Made by a program: the position numbers and the translations under genes. From the NCBI GenBank assembly GCA_009691705.1, contig SIAR01000007.1, forward strand, positions 17,516-81,515: a stretch of 64,000 nt of DNA, given 5' to 3'. Under the pieces are notes generated by a model, which saw nothing but the letters and a program-made list of their open reading frames with translations, was not told the origin of the DNA and did no database searches. Origin of the DNA: Phycisphaerales bacterium (GTDB lineage Bacteria > Planctomycetota > Phycisphaerae > Phycisphaerales > SM1A02). The first letter of the stretch is position 1, and every line of letters starts with the position of its first letter. Positions 7,121-16,304 of this stretch are shown here, piece after piece.

Positions 7121-8575
7121 TCAGGGACCGATCCACAAACCATCGACTAAGCGATAGCGGGGAACCCGCGCAACTTGTCCCGCAACATCTATCTCCCAGA
7201 TCGTTGTGCCCGAAGTCGTGACTTCGAAGACCCGCCCGGTGTTGGTGAGCGTGATGAGCGTGGTGTTGTCGAGCGTTCGAAAGGATCCACACTGTGTCGC
7301 CCCGCCATAGAACGCTCCTGCGGCACCATGCGTCCAAGCAGGGGCTGATGGACCGAACGACTGACCCGCTGTGATCACATAGTTGCCACTTGCATCACGC
7401 GGCGGGAGGAGTTCAACGACGGTCGAGTAATCGTTGGCAACTCCTGTTCTGTCGCCGTTGTTGAAAGCCATGATGTTGCCCGCACCTGGCATTCCAACAT
7501 TGATCCACGTCGCGCTGTGCACGGTGAAGAAGTACTGGTTCGCGCTACTACCGCGACCGTATGCCACAGGATTGCCCCACCGATAGAGAAGGTCGCCACC
7601 CCGCCCGGCGTTGCCTCCGGTGTGGGAGGCGGCTTGGGCAGTTGTGGTCGAGTGATCGATCACCCAAATCTCGTTGAAGTTTCGCGAACTCATCACGATC
7701 TGATCGCGCGTCGCGTCATAGTCGATCGAATTCGCGTGAATCCAATCGCCCGATGTGCCCACCGTGCCGTAGTTGATGTTCACAAGTTCCGGGTGGTCTG
7801 CGACAACGCCATAGTTCGAAAGTGACGGATTTACCCCTTGAATCAAGTGATTCCAGAGGCTCCAGCGCCAGACAATGTTGAAGGTGCTGTATCCAGTTGG
7901 TTGGATTTCAAGAATCGTCTCAGGCCAGATTGGACCGGTGAGCGTCGTTCTGCCGGCGGCGAGACCTTGCGCCTGCGTGTGCGCTTCCCAGGCGATGCAA
8001 AGGATGTTTCCGTTTGGCATCACATTGATGTCGTGATGTTGCTGATACTCACTCGTCGAAACGAGAAGATCGTTTATCAGAGCTCCAGCGGGATTGAAAA
8101 TCTGAATTCGTCCGCCGCGTGCGGCCGAGACGAAGGCGCCGGCGGCGTGAACGCATGGACGCACCAGCGATCCATCAGGTCGCAGATATGCGACGCTCGC
8201 ACCAACAGCTGCGCCCGTCCAAGATTGCACGGTCGTCGCTGAGTCATCGAGAGCCGTCGTCGTCGTGCTAGTCAGCAAAGTCACCATGTTGCGCTCTTGC
8301 GCGGGAAGCTGGCACGCGCCCCAACCGCCGAGCAGCATCGTCAGATCAGCGCCGTCGACGCTCCCGTTGCCGTCAATGTCTGCAGCGCCGCCGGCTGTTC
8401 CCCATCCACCTAGCAATGTCGCGAGATCTGATCCATCGACTGTTCCGCTCGAGTCGATGTCGCCCGGACAGTCCGCCGGCGCGGCAGAGCAGAGCCATAC
8501 AGTCGTTGCAACGAGTGCGAGAACTGGCAGAGGCCGAGGCAAAAACGATGGCTCAGAGAAGGTAGGGAACTTCAT
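7121..8575 (-). CDS. Exported arylsulfotransferase-like beta-propeller protein with N-terminal dockerin-type repeats
   Basis: A 484-residue protein. A signal peptide (about 1-34) is followed by two calcium-binding dockerin-type repeats (PGDIDSSGTVDGSDLATLL and AADIDGNGSVDGADLTMLL, about residues 36-90). The rest resembles the arylsulfotransferase (ASST) family, with the conserved HHDINVMPNGNIL segment, a WIHANSIDYD motif and several Trp-rich blade-like repeats. ASST enzymes move sulfate between phenolic compounds; here the catalytic activity is unproven. Dockerin-type repeats in planctomycetes are usually C-terminal, so the N-terminal position is notable. No Shine-Dalgarno is evident. It is divergent from the cupredoxin gene, across 146 bases. 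Confidence 0.72.
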   Translation of the reverse strand: MKFPTFSEPSFLPRPLPVLALVATTVWLCSAAPADCPGDIDSSGTVDGSDLATLLGGWGTAGGAADIDGNGSVDGADLTMLLGGWGACQLPAQERNMVTLLTSTTTTALDDSATTVQSWTGAAVGASVAYLRPDGSLVRPCVHAAGAFVSAARGGRIQIFNPAGALINDLLVSTSEYQQHHDINVMPNGNILCIAWEAHTQAQGLAAGRTTLTGPIWPETILEIQPTGYSTFNIVWRWSLWNHLIQGVNPSLSNYGVVADHPELVNINYGTVGTSGDWIHANSIDYDATRDQIVMSSRNFNEIWVIDHSTTTAQAASHTGGNAGRGGDLLYRWGNPVAYGRGSSANQYFFTVHSATWINVGMPGAGNIMAFNNGDRTGVANDYSTVVELLPPRDASGNYVITAGQSFGPSAPAWTHGAAGAFYGGATQCGSFRTLDNTTLITLTNTGRVFEVTTSGTTIWEIDVAGQVARVPRYRLVDGLWIGP

Positions 8576-8721
8576 CGCAGTTCATTGTGCTACGGATTCG
8601 TGCAGGGACGTATCAATCCTTCGTTTTTCACGATATGTCTCGAGTGTTGAAATTCTCAATATTTTGGACAAGTTCTCTTGAATTGCCGAGCGGCGGCGTT
8701 AGGTTGTCGCAGAGGCCCAAC

Positions 8722-9240
8722 ATGAATGCCGCCCGAATGATCCTGTCGCTTTCTTTCGCCGCCACACTGCTCGCTGGGAATCCTCTGCGAACCGATGCGG
8801 CGGTGGTTGTAATCGCGCAGTCTGGCACGAACTTCGTACCGTCGGTTGTTTCAGTTTCGGTTGGAGATTCAATCCGATGGAATTGGGGCGGGGGCGGCCA
8901 CACGGTCACCAGCGGAGACGACTGCGAGCCCGATGGACTGTTTGATGCCGACCTTTCTTCGAGCACGCCATCGTTCACTTGGGTCGTTCCAGCCTCTGCG
9001 GCAGGAACTACCGTCGGATACTTCTGCATGCCGCACTGTTTATCCTTAATGACGGGCAGGATCGACGTTGCCCCCGCGCCACCAGTTGGAGATGTGAATG
9101 GCGATGGCATCGTCAATGGTCAAGATCTCACGATGCTTCTAAGCGCATGGGGTTCGTCGGGCGGTCCAGCAGATATCAACGCCGATGGCATCGTCAGTGG
9201 CCTTGATCTGGCGATCGTGCTGTCGAGTTGGACTGCCTAA
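8722..9240 (+). CDS. Exported cupredoxin (plastocyanin-like) with C-terminal dockerin-type repeats
   Basis: A 172-residue protein. A signal peptide (1-27) leads into a cupredoxin fold with the type 1 copper ligands visible: His60 in GGGGHTV, and Cys102, His105 and Met110 in FCMPHCLSLM, with the C-x2-H-x4-M spacing of plastocyanins. Two dockerin-type calcium loops follow (DVNGDGIVNGQDLTMLL near 124-140, DINADGIVSGLDLAIVL near 151-167). The start at 8722 has AGAGG seven bases upstream; the frame is open further upstream but non-coding in character. It likely carries electrons or copper outside the cytoplasm. The partner of the dockerin-like part is unknown. Confidence 0.85.
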   Translation: MNAARMILSLSFAATLLAGNPLRTDAAVVVIAQSGTNFVPSVVSVSVGDSIRWNWGGGGHTVTSGDDCEPDGLFDADLSSSTPSFTWVVPASAAGTTVGYFCMPHCLSLMTGRIDVAPAPPVGDVNGDGIVNGQDLTMLLSAWGSSGGPADINADGIVSGLDLAIVLSSWTA

Positions 9241-9311
9241 GTGCATTGAAAGACTCGAGAATTCGTGTGTTCGCGGCGGGGGTTGCGGTGCCAAGCTAGA
9301 CTCGATCGACT

Positions 9312-11018
9312 ATGGCGCAACCTGCAAACAAGGCTCCGGTTGAATCGGTCCGCGTGATCTGCTCGATGCTTGGCATCACTAAGACGATCAATCGCCGCGA
9401 GATATTGAAGGACATTTCGCTTTCGTACTACTACGGCGCCAAGATCGGCGTGCTCGGACTGAACGGCAGCGGAAAGTCGACACTGCTTCGCATCATGGCG
9501 GGCATCGACAAGGAATTCGACGGGAAGATCGAACGAACTCCTGGTTTTACAGTGGGACTGCTTGATCAAGAACCGCTCGCCAACGACGCCCGCAGCGTGC
9601 TCGAAGTTGTGCGCGAAGGAGCGCAACCGATCTACGATCTACTCGCCGAGTTCGACGAAATCAATACGAAGTTCGGCGAAGATCTCTCGTCGTCGGAGAT
9701 GGACAAGTTGATCGCTCGGCAAGGAGTTGTGCAAGAAAAACTTGACGCGGTCGAGGCATGGACCATCGATAGCCAAATCGAAATGGCGATGGATGCGCTG
9801 CGCTGTCCACCCTCTGATCAGACGCTCGATAAGGTGTCGGGGGGCGAGCGGCGTCGGGTTGCACTCACGCGGCTCTTGATGCGCAAGCCTGACATCTTGC
9901 TGCTCGATGAACCAACGAACCATCTCGATGCTGAGAGCGTCGCGTGGCTCGAACACCACCTCGCGGAGTATCCGGGCACGGTCATTGCGGTCACCCACGA
10001 TCGGTATTTTCTCGACAACGTCGCAGGGTGGATTCTCGAACTAGACCGCGGAGTTGGAATTCCCTACCGCGGCAATTACACGCAGTGGCTCGAACAGAAG
10101 TCAACTCGGCTCGCAACCGAAGAGAAGCAGGCGAGCATGCGCCAGAAGTCTCTCACGCGCGAACTCGAGTGGATTCGGCAAAATCCCAAGGGACGACAAT
10201 CGAAGAGCAAGGCGCGCGTCGCGAATTACGAGCGCATGCTCACTGACGACGAATCGCGCCAAAAGGCTGCAGAAATAGAGATTTTCATACCGCCTGGTCC
10301 ACGCCTCGGCAACGTCGTCATTCACGCGCGCAATGTCACCAAAGCATTCGGCGATCGACTCTTGCTAGACGGTTCGACGTTTGAGATTCCAGCGGGGGCA
10401 GTCGTGGGAATCATCGGTCCCAACGGGGCGGGCAAGACCACGCTCTTCAAGATGATCCTCGGCAGCGAGAAGGTGGATAGCGGCGAGTTCGTCGTCGGTG
10501 ACACGGTCAAGTTGGGGTATGTCGAACAGATGCGCGATTCGATCAATCCAAACGACAGCATTTGGCGAGCGATTTCAGATGGTGATGAAGAATTGTTTCT
10601 TGGACCGGTCAAAGTAAACAGTCGGGCCTATGTTGCGCGATTTGGATTCACCGGAACGGAGCAGCAGAAGTTGTGCGGCAACCTCTCGGGCGGCGAGCGC
10701 AATCGCGTGCAGTTGGCGCGCATGTTGCGGCAGGGCAACAACGTGATTCTGTTTGACGAACCGACCAACGATCTCGACGTGAACACGATGCGTGCGCTCG
10801 AAGAAGCGATCGAGAATTTCGGCGGCACTGCCGTGATCGTGAGCCACGACCGCTGGTTCTTGGACCGCGTCGCAACGCACATCCTCGCGTTCGAAGGAGA
10901 CAGCCAGACCTTCTTCTTTAACGGCAATTTCAGTGCCTACGAAGAGGATCGCACCCGCCGACTTGGCGCAGATTCAACTCCTCACCGCGTGAAGTATCGA
11001 AAGATGACGCGGGCTTAA
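9312..11018 (+). CDS. ettA: Energy-dependent translational throttle protein EttA (ABC-F ATPase)
   Basis: A 568-residue soluble ABC-F protein with two ATPase cassettes. The first has Walker A GLNGSGKST, signature VSGGERRRVAL and Walker B ILLLDEPTNHLD. The second has GPNGAGKTT, LSGGERNRVQLARML and VILFDEPTNDLD. Between them are the helical arm region and the basic linker (QNPKGRQSKSKARV) of EttA. EttA binds the ribosomal E site and gates entry into elongation according to ATP/ADP. It has no membrane segments. A GGCGCG/CGCGCC hairpin sits right after the stop but without a T-run. It is convergent with the peptidase gene 10 bases on. Confidence 0.93.
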   Translation: MAQPANKAPVESVRVICSMLGITKTINRREILKDISLSYYYGAKIGVLGLNGSGKSTLLRIMAGIDKEFDGKIERTPGFTVGLLDQEPLANDARSVLEVVREGAQPIYDLLAEFDEINTKFGEDLSSSEMDKLIARQGVVQEKLDAVEAWTIDSQIEMAMDALRCPPSDQTLDKVSGGERRRVALTRLLMRKPDILLLDEPTNHLDAESVAWLEHHLAEYPGTVIAVTHDRYFLDNVAGWILELDRGVGIPYRGNYTQWLEQKSTRLATEEKQASMRQKSLTRELEWIRQNPKGRQSKSKARVANYERMLTDDESRQKAAEIEIFIPPGPRLGNVVIHARNVTKAFGDRLLLDGSTFEIPAGAVVGIIGPNGAGKTTLFKMILGSEKVDSGEFVVGDTVKLGYVEQMRDSINPNDSIWRAISDGDEELFLGPVKVNSRAYVARFGFTGTEQQKLCGNLSGGERNRVQLARMLRQGNNVILFDEPTNDLDVNTMRALEEAIENFGGTAVIVSHDRWFLDRVATHILAFEGDSQTFFFNGNFSAYEEDRTRRLGADSTPHRVKYRKMTRA

Positions 11019-11028
11019 GGCGCGGGCG

Positions 11029-12225
11029 TCAGACGCGCCAGTCCAAACCTTCTGGTAACTCGCCAAGGTTGTCACATCCGTTTGCGGTGACAACGACCAT
11101 GTCTTCGACGCGCACGCCGCCGAGTCCTGGTTGATAGAGACCTGGTTCGATTGTCACCACATCTCCCTCGAGGAGTGCGGGGCCGTTTAGTGCAAGCAGG
11201 GGAGGCTCATGCACTTCGAGTCCCACACCGTGTCCAGTGCCATGGGTCATGCGAGCCCGCGCCCATGTTTCATCGCTCGATGGCATCCCCATCGCGAAGC
11301 CAGCCTCGCGAATCACGCGGGAAGTTTCGGCGTGGATCGCCTCGCCAGTCACCCCAGGACGCACTAGCGCGATCGCAGCGGCCTTCGCAGCAACGACTGC
11401 CGCGTGCATGCGAATCAACTCTTTCGGCGGAGCGCCGTGCACAACGGTTCTCGTGCAGTCGCCGTTGTAAAGCGTCTTGCGATTGCGTGGAAAAATGTCG
11501 ACGATGACTGCCTCACACGTGTGCAACTCGGCATGGCCGTGTTCGTGGCAATCGCTCGCATCGATCCCGCCCGCAATGATGGCCTCGGGATTCTGATAGC
11601 CGCGGCGCAGCAGAAAGACATCAACCGCTTCGCGCACCCGACCCGAAGTCAAGGGTTTGCCATCGCGGATGAGCACCCCGTCATCGCGCACCGTCGCAGC
11701 AGCGATCGTCTGACACGCCATGCGCACAGCCGCCTCAGTATCGCGCTGACACTGGCGGAGCCATCCAATCTCTTGGGCGTCTTTCACGCGTCGCGCTGCA
11801 ACCCCATCGAGTGGATCACACGTGACATTCAACCCCGCCGCGGCAAGCTCATGCCAATAGATCGCGGGGGTTGATCGGTCGACAGAGACTGCGCTAGCGC
11901 CACTCCGGATGACGCATTGCGCCACCGCTTGTGCTGTTGCGGTCTCACGGTCGCCCGAGAGTCCACCGGGAGGGGTGTAATCAGCCGGGCACGCCACTAC
12001 ATCGGTCCGCGCACTCTTGCGGGCGCGGTCCATTTCTATGTCGCGCAGAATCAAGATGCGCCTGATGCCAGTGTTGGCAGCCGAACTGTTGCCATGCGAC
12101 TTGCCAGCATGAACCGTGACAAGTGCCGCTGGATCGCCAACAGGAAATCGGATGCGGTGATGTAACCACGCATTGATTGCTGGAATCCCCGCGCACACCG
12201 TGACGTGCGGTCGATCAACCGACAT
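11029..12225 (-). CDS. M24 family metallopeptidase (Xaa-Pro aminopeptidase-like)
   Basis: A 398-residue protein with a creatinase-type N-terminal domain and a pita-bread C-terminal domain. The metal ligands are visible in order: Asp in VIVDIFPR, Asp in YNGDCTRT, His in MTHGTGHGVGLEVH, Glu in TIEPGLY and Glu in GVRVEDMV. This is the full dinuclear set of Xaa-Pro peptidases, so it is probably active; substrate range cannot be told. It lies 3 bases after the stop of the upstream TPR-like gene, so they are probably co-transcribed. Confidence 0.88.
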   Translation of the reverse strand: MSVDRPHVTVCAGIPAINAWLHHRIRFPVGDPAALVTVHAGKSHGNSSAANTGIRRILILRDIEMDRARKSARTDVVACPADYTPPGGLSGDRETATAQAVAQCVIRSGASAVSVDRSTPAIYWHELAAAGLNVTCDPLDGVAARRVKDAQEIGWLRQCQRDTEAAVRMACQTIAAATVRDDGVLIRDGKPLTSGRVREAVDVFLLRRGYQNPEAIIAGGIDASDCHEHGHAELHTCEAVIVDIFPRNRKTLYNGDCTRTVVHGAPPKELIRMHAAVVAAKAAAIALVRPGVTGEAIHAETSRVIREAGFAMGMPSSDETWARARMTHGTGHGVGLEVHEPPLLALNGPALLEGDVVTIEPGLYQPGLGGVRVEDMVVVTANGCDNLGELPEGLDWRV

Positions 12226-12228
12226 TTT

Positions 12229-12939
12229 CTATCCCCGCGCCTTTTCCCGAAGCGCCGCTGCGGATTGCTTACTGGCCTCACTCGTGGCGATGTCGCGCAT
12301 CTCTTCTTCAGCGCGCAAGCAGAGTCGGCGCAGTGCTGTGTGCAGCGCCTCGTGTTCTGGAACGGCATCAATCAGCGCGAGTGCGTAGTCGACCTGGCGG
12401 ACTGCATCCATTCCACTGTCGAGCATGCCGATCGCAGCGTCACCGAGTTCTTCGAGCGCCCAGAGAAACCACTTCTTGGTTGGCTTGCCAGGTTTCTCAG
12501 GAGCTTCGACGCGCGCGCGAACCGTCACGAGTCCGATGGCGACGATGGGAACCAAGCCGAGTTGCGTGGTTGGTTCGCGGCAGAGCACGAGTGCGGGAGT
12601 CTCGCGCCGTATTGCGGCGAGGCGAATGCGACGTGCGTCGGCACCGACCAGCGGGGGTTGCAGCATGTGCATTCCGGCACTAACTCGGTGGTCTTCGCTA
12701 ATCTCGCCCTCGATCCATTTGACAGAAGTGCAATCAGCGGCGAGTTGCATTCGTTGGCGGCGCGCCTCTTGCAGTGGCAGCAAGATGCGAGCCATGCGTC
12801 CAAAATCGCCCGCTTGATGGGCAAGTTCGAGCGCCCGTTGCGCGAGTCGCTCAGACTCGAACCAACGAGCCGCCTTCAACGCCTCCTCAGCCTTCTGCAT
12901 AAGTTCGTCGATCCGGGCGGCTTTGGCGGGACTCGTCAT
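12229..12939 (-). CDS. Hypothetical TPR-like helical protein
   Basis: A 236-residue protein I do not recognise as a named family. The N-terminal 60 residues (AEEALKAARWFESERLAQRA, then LELAHQAGDFGRMARILLPL) look like one or two tetratricopeptide-like helix pairs. The middle has beta-like segments with Cys, and the C-terminal third is helical and charged. It has no signal peptide or membrane span, so it is likely cytoplasmic. It sits between lpxA (12 bases upstream) and the M24 peptidase (3 bases downstream), at the tail of the envelope operon. That suggests co-transcription but gives no clear functional link. Confidence 0.7.
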   Translation of the reverse strand: MTSPAKAARIDELMQKAEEALKAARWFESERLAQRALELAHQAGDFGRMARILLPLQEARRQRMQLAADCTSVKWIEGEISEDHRVSAGMHMLQPPLVGADARRIRLAAIRRETPALVLCREPTTQLGLVPIVAIGLVTVRARVEAPEKPGKPTKKWFLWALEELGDAAIGMLDSGMDAVRQVDYALALIDAVPEHEALHTALRRLCLRAEEEMRDIATSEASKQSAAALREKARG

Positions 12940-12950
12940 TGGTTTTTAGG

Positions 12951-13787
12951 CTACCCGCGAGTGACGCGCGATGCGCGCTTGTCATCGGTGCGCTTTGTCT
13001 CGAGTGATCGACCATTAAGGCCGTCGGTCACAGCGCGCAGGCTCTCGGCGATGCGGCGCACAACCTTTGAATTGGGATGGTCTTTGAGCAGCGACGCAAT
13101 CTTTGCGACCCCTTCGCCACCGCGGATACGAAAGATGCGCTTGTAAACCTCTTTGGCGGCTTCGATCTCCGACTCGCCGAGTCCTAGGCGACTCATGCCG
13201 ACATTGTTGTAACCACGAATTGCCGCGGGACTTCCCTCAACCAACATGAACGGAGGGACATCCTTCGAAACGCGTGCCATGCCACCAACGAATCCGCAGA
13301 AGCCCACGCGCACGAAGTGGTGCAATCCTGCGGCTCCGCCGATGTTTGCATAGTCATCAATCTGCGTGTGACCCGCGAGCATCGCATTGTTCGCAAAGAT
13401 GCAGTGGTTTCCGATGATCGCATCGTGCGCGATGTGCACGTTGCCCATGATCAGGTTGTGCGATCCAATGCGCGTGATGCCGCCGCCATTGCCGGTGCCG
13501 CGGTGAATCGTGGCGTGTTCGCGAATGGTGTTGAAATCACCGATCTCGAGCCACGTTGGTTCGCCATGAAACTTCAAATCTTGGGGATCGCCACCAATCA
13601 CGGTGAAGGGATGGATTTCATTTCCACGTCCCATGCGGGTGAGTGCGGTGATGTGGCACTGCGAGCGCAGGATGCAATCTTCACCGACGATGACGCGGGG
13701 GCCGATAGTGCAATACGCCCCGATCGTCGCCGACGGTGCGATCTCAGCGGTGGAGTCGATGATGGCTGTGGGGTGAATCTTGCTCAT
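12951..13787 (-). CDS. lpxA: UDP-N-acetylglucosamine O-acyltransferase LpxA
   Basis: A 278-residue left-handed beta-helix acyltransferase of lipid A synthesis. Many hexapeptide repeats (IHPTAIIDSTAEIAPSATIG onward) run to about residue 190, and the catalytic-His region reads NVHIAHDAIIGNHC. A helical C-terminal domain ends in a basic tail (KRTDDKRASRVTRG). It attaches the 3-hydroxyacyl chain to UDP-GlcNAc in the cytoplasm. The gene is 6 bases after the lpxC-fabZ stop in the bamA-skp-lpxD operon. A second, more divergent LpxA-like protein is encoded at 54698-55504. Confidence 0.9.
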   Translation of the reverse strand: MSKIHPTAIIDSTAEIAPSATIGAYCTIGPRVIVGEDCILRSQCHITALTRMGRGNEIHPFTVIGGDPQDLKFHGEPTWLEIGDFNTIREHATIHRGTGNGGGITRIGSHNLIMGNVHIAHDAIIGNHCIFANNAMLAGHTQIDDYANIGGAAGLHHFVRVGFCGFVGGMARVSKDVPPFMLVEGSPAAIRGYNNVGMSRLGLGESEIEAAKEVYKRIFRIRGGEGVAKIASLLKDHPNSKVVRRIAESLRAVTDGLNGRSLETKRTDDKRASRVTRG

Positions 13788-13793
13788 GAATTG

Positions 13794-15197
13794 TCACTCA
13801 AACTCTGCGTCAACCATCATGAAACGAATCTGCGCCTCGGCAGCTAGTTTTCCTTGCACCCACGCGCGGCACTGCACCGCAGCGCTTCTGGCACTCGCCC
13901 GCAGTGTTTCGACCTCGATGACCAACTGATCTCCGGGAGTCACTGCCTTGCGCAACTTGACTTTGTCAAGCGAGAGTAACACGGCGACCTTTCCCGTGTG
14001 TTCGAGCGTTTGCGAGAGCAAAAGTCCGCCTAGTTGCGCCATCGATTCGACAATGAGCACCCCCGGCATAATCGGAGTGCCGGGATAGTGTCCGGGAAAG
14101 AACGGCTCGTTGATCGTGACGTTCTTGATGCCAACGGCGCGGCGCGATCCTTCAATCTCGATGACTCGGTCGATGAGAAGCATTGGATAGCGGTGCGGCA
14201 TGATGCGCGCAATCGCGCGGGCATCTAGCACCCGACCTGTGCCCACAACGGAAGCGCGCGCCTTCGTCGCAACCTGCTCAAAGAGTCGGCGCGCCATCCG
14301 CCGATTGAGTTCGTGTCCCGACCGCTGGGCAACGATCTTTCCTTGCAGGGCAACTCCTGCCAGCGCGAGATCACCGATCACGTCGAGCACCTTGTGGCGC
14401 ACGCACTCATCGGTGAATCGGAATGCATTTTCGATTGGCCCTTCGTCGCCGATCACGAGCGCGTCTCTGGGAGTGAGATGACGACACATGCCAGCGGCCC
14501 AGAGCGCCTCGGCTTCAGCACGCAAGCTGAAAGTTCGCGCCGGGGCAATATCTGCTGCGAAGTCGTCGCGCGCAAAGTCGAAGTGGCGATTCTGCCGGCC
14601 AATGCACGCGGAAACGCTCGAGTAATCGAGTTCGTACGTCACGCGAAACCCGGGCTCGTCCGAAGGAAGAGCAGCGATCAACGCTCCATCTTCTTCGATC
14701 ACGATCGCTTCGCTGATGCGGTGGATGAGCCGTGGCGCATCTTGTGCAACGACTCCAGCGGCACGGAGTGGTTCGAGGAATGGGAGAGCCGATCCATCAC
14801 CCGCGGGCACTTCAGGACCGCGCAGTCGAACGCGCACATTGTCGATACCGAGTCCAACAAGCGCGCTCAGCAAATGCTCGACCGTGTCGATAGTCGCATC
14901 ACCAACGCGCAGAGTCGTGCGCCGGGGGCGCGAGACGGCATTTGTGATCAGAGCAGGAATCGCGACAGGTTCGCCGAGGTCGATGCGTTCAAAAATGATG
15001 CCGGTGCCGACGGGGGCGGGCAAGAACTCTGCTTCGGCGTCGACGCCGCTCAGCAATCCCTTACCTCGGACAATCGTTGGCGAGGCGATCGTGTGCTGTT
15101 TCTTCTCTTGCGGCAACCCGATGGCGGTTGCTGTTGGATGTGAGAGGGGGCGCAAGTTTCCCAAAGCATCTGTGGATTGCAACGGCGAAGTGCTCAT
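13794..15197 (-). CDS. lpxC/fabZ: Bifunctional LpxC-FabZ: UDP-3-O-acyl-GlcNAc deacetylase fused to 3-hydroxyacyl-ACP dehydratase
   Basis: A 467-residue fusion. The N-terminal LpxC part (about 35-315) has the zinc-site motifs TVEHLLSALVGLGIDN and RHKVLDVIGDLALAG, and the catalytic SGHELN. The C-terminal FabZ part (about 325-467) has MPHRYPMLLIDRV and PGTPIMPGVLIVESMAQLGG with its catalytic His and Glu. LpxC commits UDP-acyl-GlcNAc to lipid A; FabZ dehydrates 3-hydroxyacyl-ACP, the same acyl precursor pool. The fusion is known from Bacteroidetes and related phyla. It overlaps the lpxD stop by 4 bases (ATGA). About 35 N-terminal residues precede the domain. Confidence 0.93.
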   Translation of the reverse strand: MSTSPLQSTDALGNLRPLSHPTATAIGLPQEKKQHTIASPTIVRGKGLLSGVDAEAEFLPAPVGTGIIFERIDLGEPVAIPALITNAVSRPRRTTLRVGDATIDTVEHLLSALVGLGIDNVRVRLRGPEVPAGDGSALPFLEPLRAAGVVAQDAPRLIHRISEAIVIEEDGALIAALPSDEPGFRVTYELDYSSVSACIGRQNRHFDFARDDFAADIAPARTFSLRAEAEALWAAGMCRHLTPRDALVIGDEGPIENAFRFTDECVRHKVLDVIGDLALAGVALQGKIVAQRSGHELNRRMARRLFEQVATKARASVVGTGRVLDARAIARIMPHRYPMLLIDRVIEIEGSRRAVGIKNVTINEPFFPGHYPGTPIMPGVLIVESMAQLGGLLLSQTLEHTGKVAVLLSLDKVKLRKAVTPGDQLVIEVETLRASARSAAVQCRAWVQGKLAAEAQIRFMMVDAEFE

Positions 15198-16300
15198 GAC
15201 TCAATCGCCCTCTCGGCCGGAAGGTCGGCCGAACTGTCGGCCTTGGCAGTGGTTGCTTGCGCCTTCGCGCTCTTGTTCGCTGCGACGATGCGCATGAGGT
15301 CGCGCGCGATGGGCGACAACTTCTGCAGGGCGAGCACGTGCCGCAATTCGGTCTTGATTTCGCGGGCGGGCATGCCACCCCATGTCTCGCCGGCGGGTAC
15401 GTCGTTGATGAGGGCAGTGCGCGCTGCAAGTTGCGCACCCGATCCAACATTTCGGTGGTCGGCGATTCCCGTGGCTGCGCCGATGCGCACCCAGTCACCG
15501 ATCGTGCACGAACCAGCCACCCCAGAAAGCCCCGCCATCACAGTGTTTCGACCGAATTGCACGTTGTGCCCGACCTGACAGTGATTGTCAATCTTGGTAC
15601 CCGCTCCGATGCGGGTCGATCCAAATGTGCCGCGGTCGATGCAGGTGCAACTTCCGATCTCCACTCCATCTTCGAGCACAACATTGCCCAAATGTGGAAT
15701 GCGCAGCAGGTTCTTGCCATCCGCGGCGGGGCGGTATCCAAATCCTTCGGTGCCGATGACGGCACCAGCGTGCAGGATGACACGACTTCCAATCACGCAA
15801 TTCTCGCGAATCACCGCGTTGGCGTGGATGGTCGTGTCGTCGCCGATCGAGACTCCACCATAGATGCGGGCGCCAGCGTGAATCACGACATTGCGACCGA
15901 TGCGACAATTCGCACCGATCCAGACGAATGGACCCACGAAGATCTCTTCTGGCGCGGCAAGTTGTGATTCGACGACTGCGCTTGCATGCACTCCAGGCGA
16001 AGGGCGTTGCGCCTCTGGGGCGAAGATCTCAAGCAACTTGATCATCGCAATGTCTGCTTTGTCAACGCGAATGAGGGCGCGGGTCGTCGCATCGTGTCCA
16101 GGAACTTGGATGCCATGCGAAACGAGTGCAACGGATGCGCGCGAATCTTTCCAGAGTTGTGCGTATCTGGTGTCTGAAATGAATGTCGCATCGGATGCGC
16201 TCGCGCCGCGCAGATCGTTCACCCCGCAGATCGCGATGGTGCCGGGTCCTTCGAGTGTTCCGCCTGTCCTGACGGCGATCTCTTGAGCCGTGAGTTGCAT
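15194..16300 (-). CDS. lpxD: UDP-3-O-(3-hydroxyacyl)glucosamine N-acyltransferase LpxD
   Basis: A 368-residue protein with the LpxD N-terminal uridine-binding domain (MQLTAQEIAVRTGGTLEG onward) and a hexapeptide beta-helix from about residue 110. Conserved elements include IGANCRIGRNVVIHAGARI, the GTEGFGYRP loop and DNHCQVGHNVQFG with catalytic His. It adds the second acyl chain in lipid A synthesis. I chose ATG 16300 because homologous sequence starts there and the upstream OmpH gene stops 4 bases earlier. A 25-residue Ala/Lys-rich tail (KSAKAQATTAKADSSADLPA) is an extra. Confidence 0.92.
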   Translation of the reverse strand: MQLTAQEIAVRTGGTLEGPGTIAICGVNDLRGASASDATFISDTRYAQLWKDSRASVALVSHGIQVPGHDATTRALIRVDKADIAMIKLLEIFAPEAQRPSPGVHASAVVESQLAAPEEIFVGPFVWIGANCRIGRNVVIHAGARIYGGVSIGDDTTIHANAVIRENCVIGSRVILHAGAVIGTEGFGYRPAADGKNLLRIPHLGNVVLEDGVEIGSCTCIDRGTFGSTRIGAGTKIDNHCQVGHNVQFGRNTVMAGLSGVAGSCTIGDWVRIGAATGIADHRNVGSGAQLAARTALINDVPAGETWGGMPAREIKTELRHVLALQKLSPIARDLMRIVAANKSAKAQATTAKADSSADLPAERAIES

Positions 16301-16304
16301 CACT

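Noticed and set aside
12205..13146. A 313-codon plus-strand frame over the TPR-like and lpxA genes
   Set aside because: Spans two genes on the opposite strand and shows shadow-like composition rich in Arg, Ser and His.
14313..15143. A 276-codon plus-strand frame inside lpxC
   Set aside because: Antisense to a clear LpxC domain; no motif.
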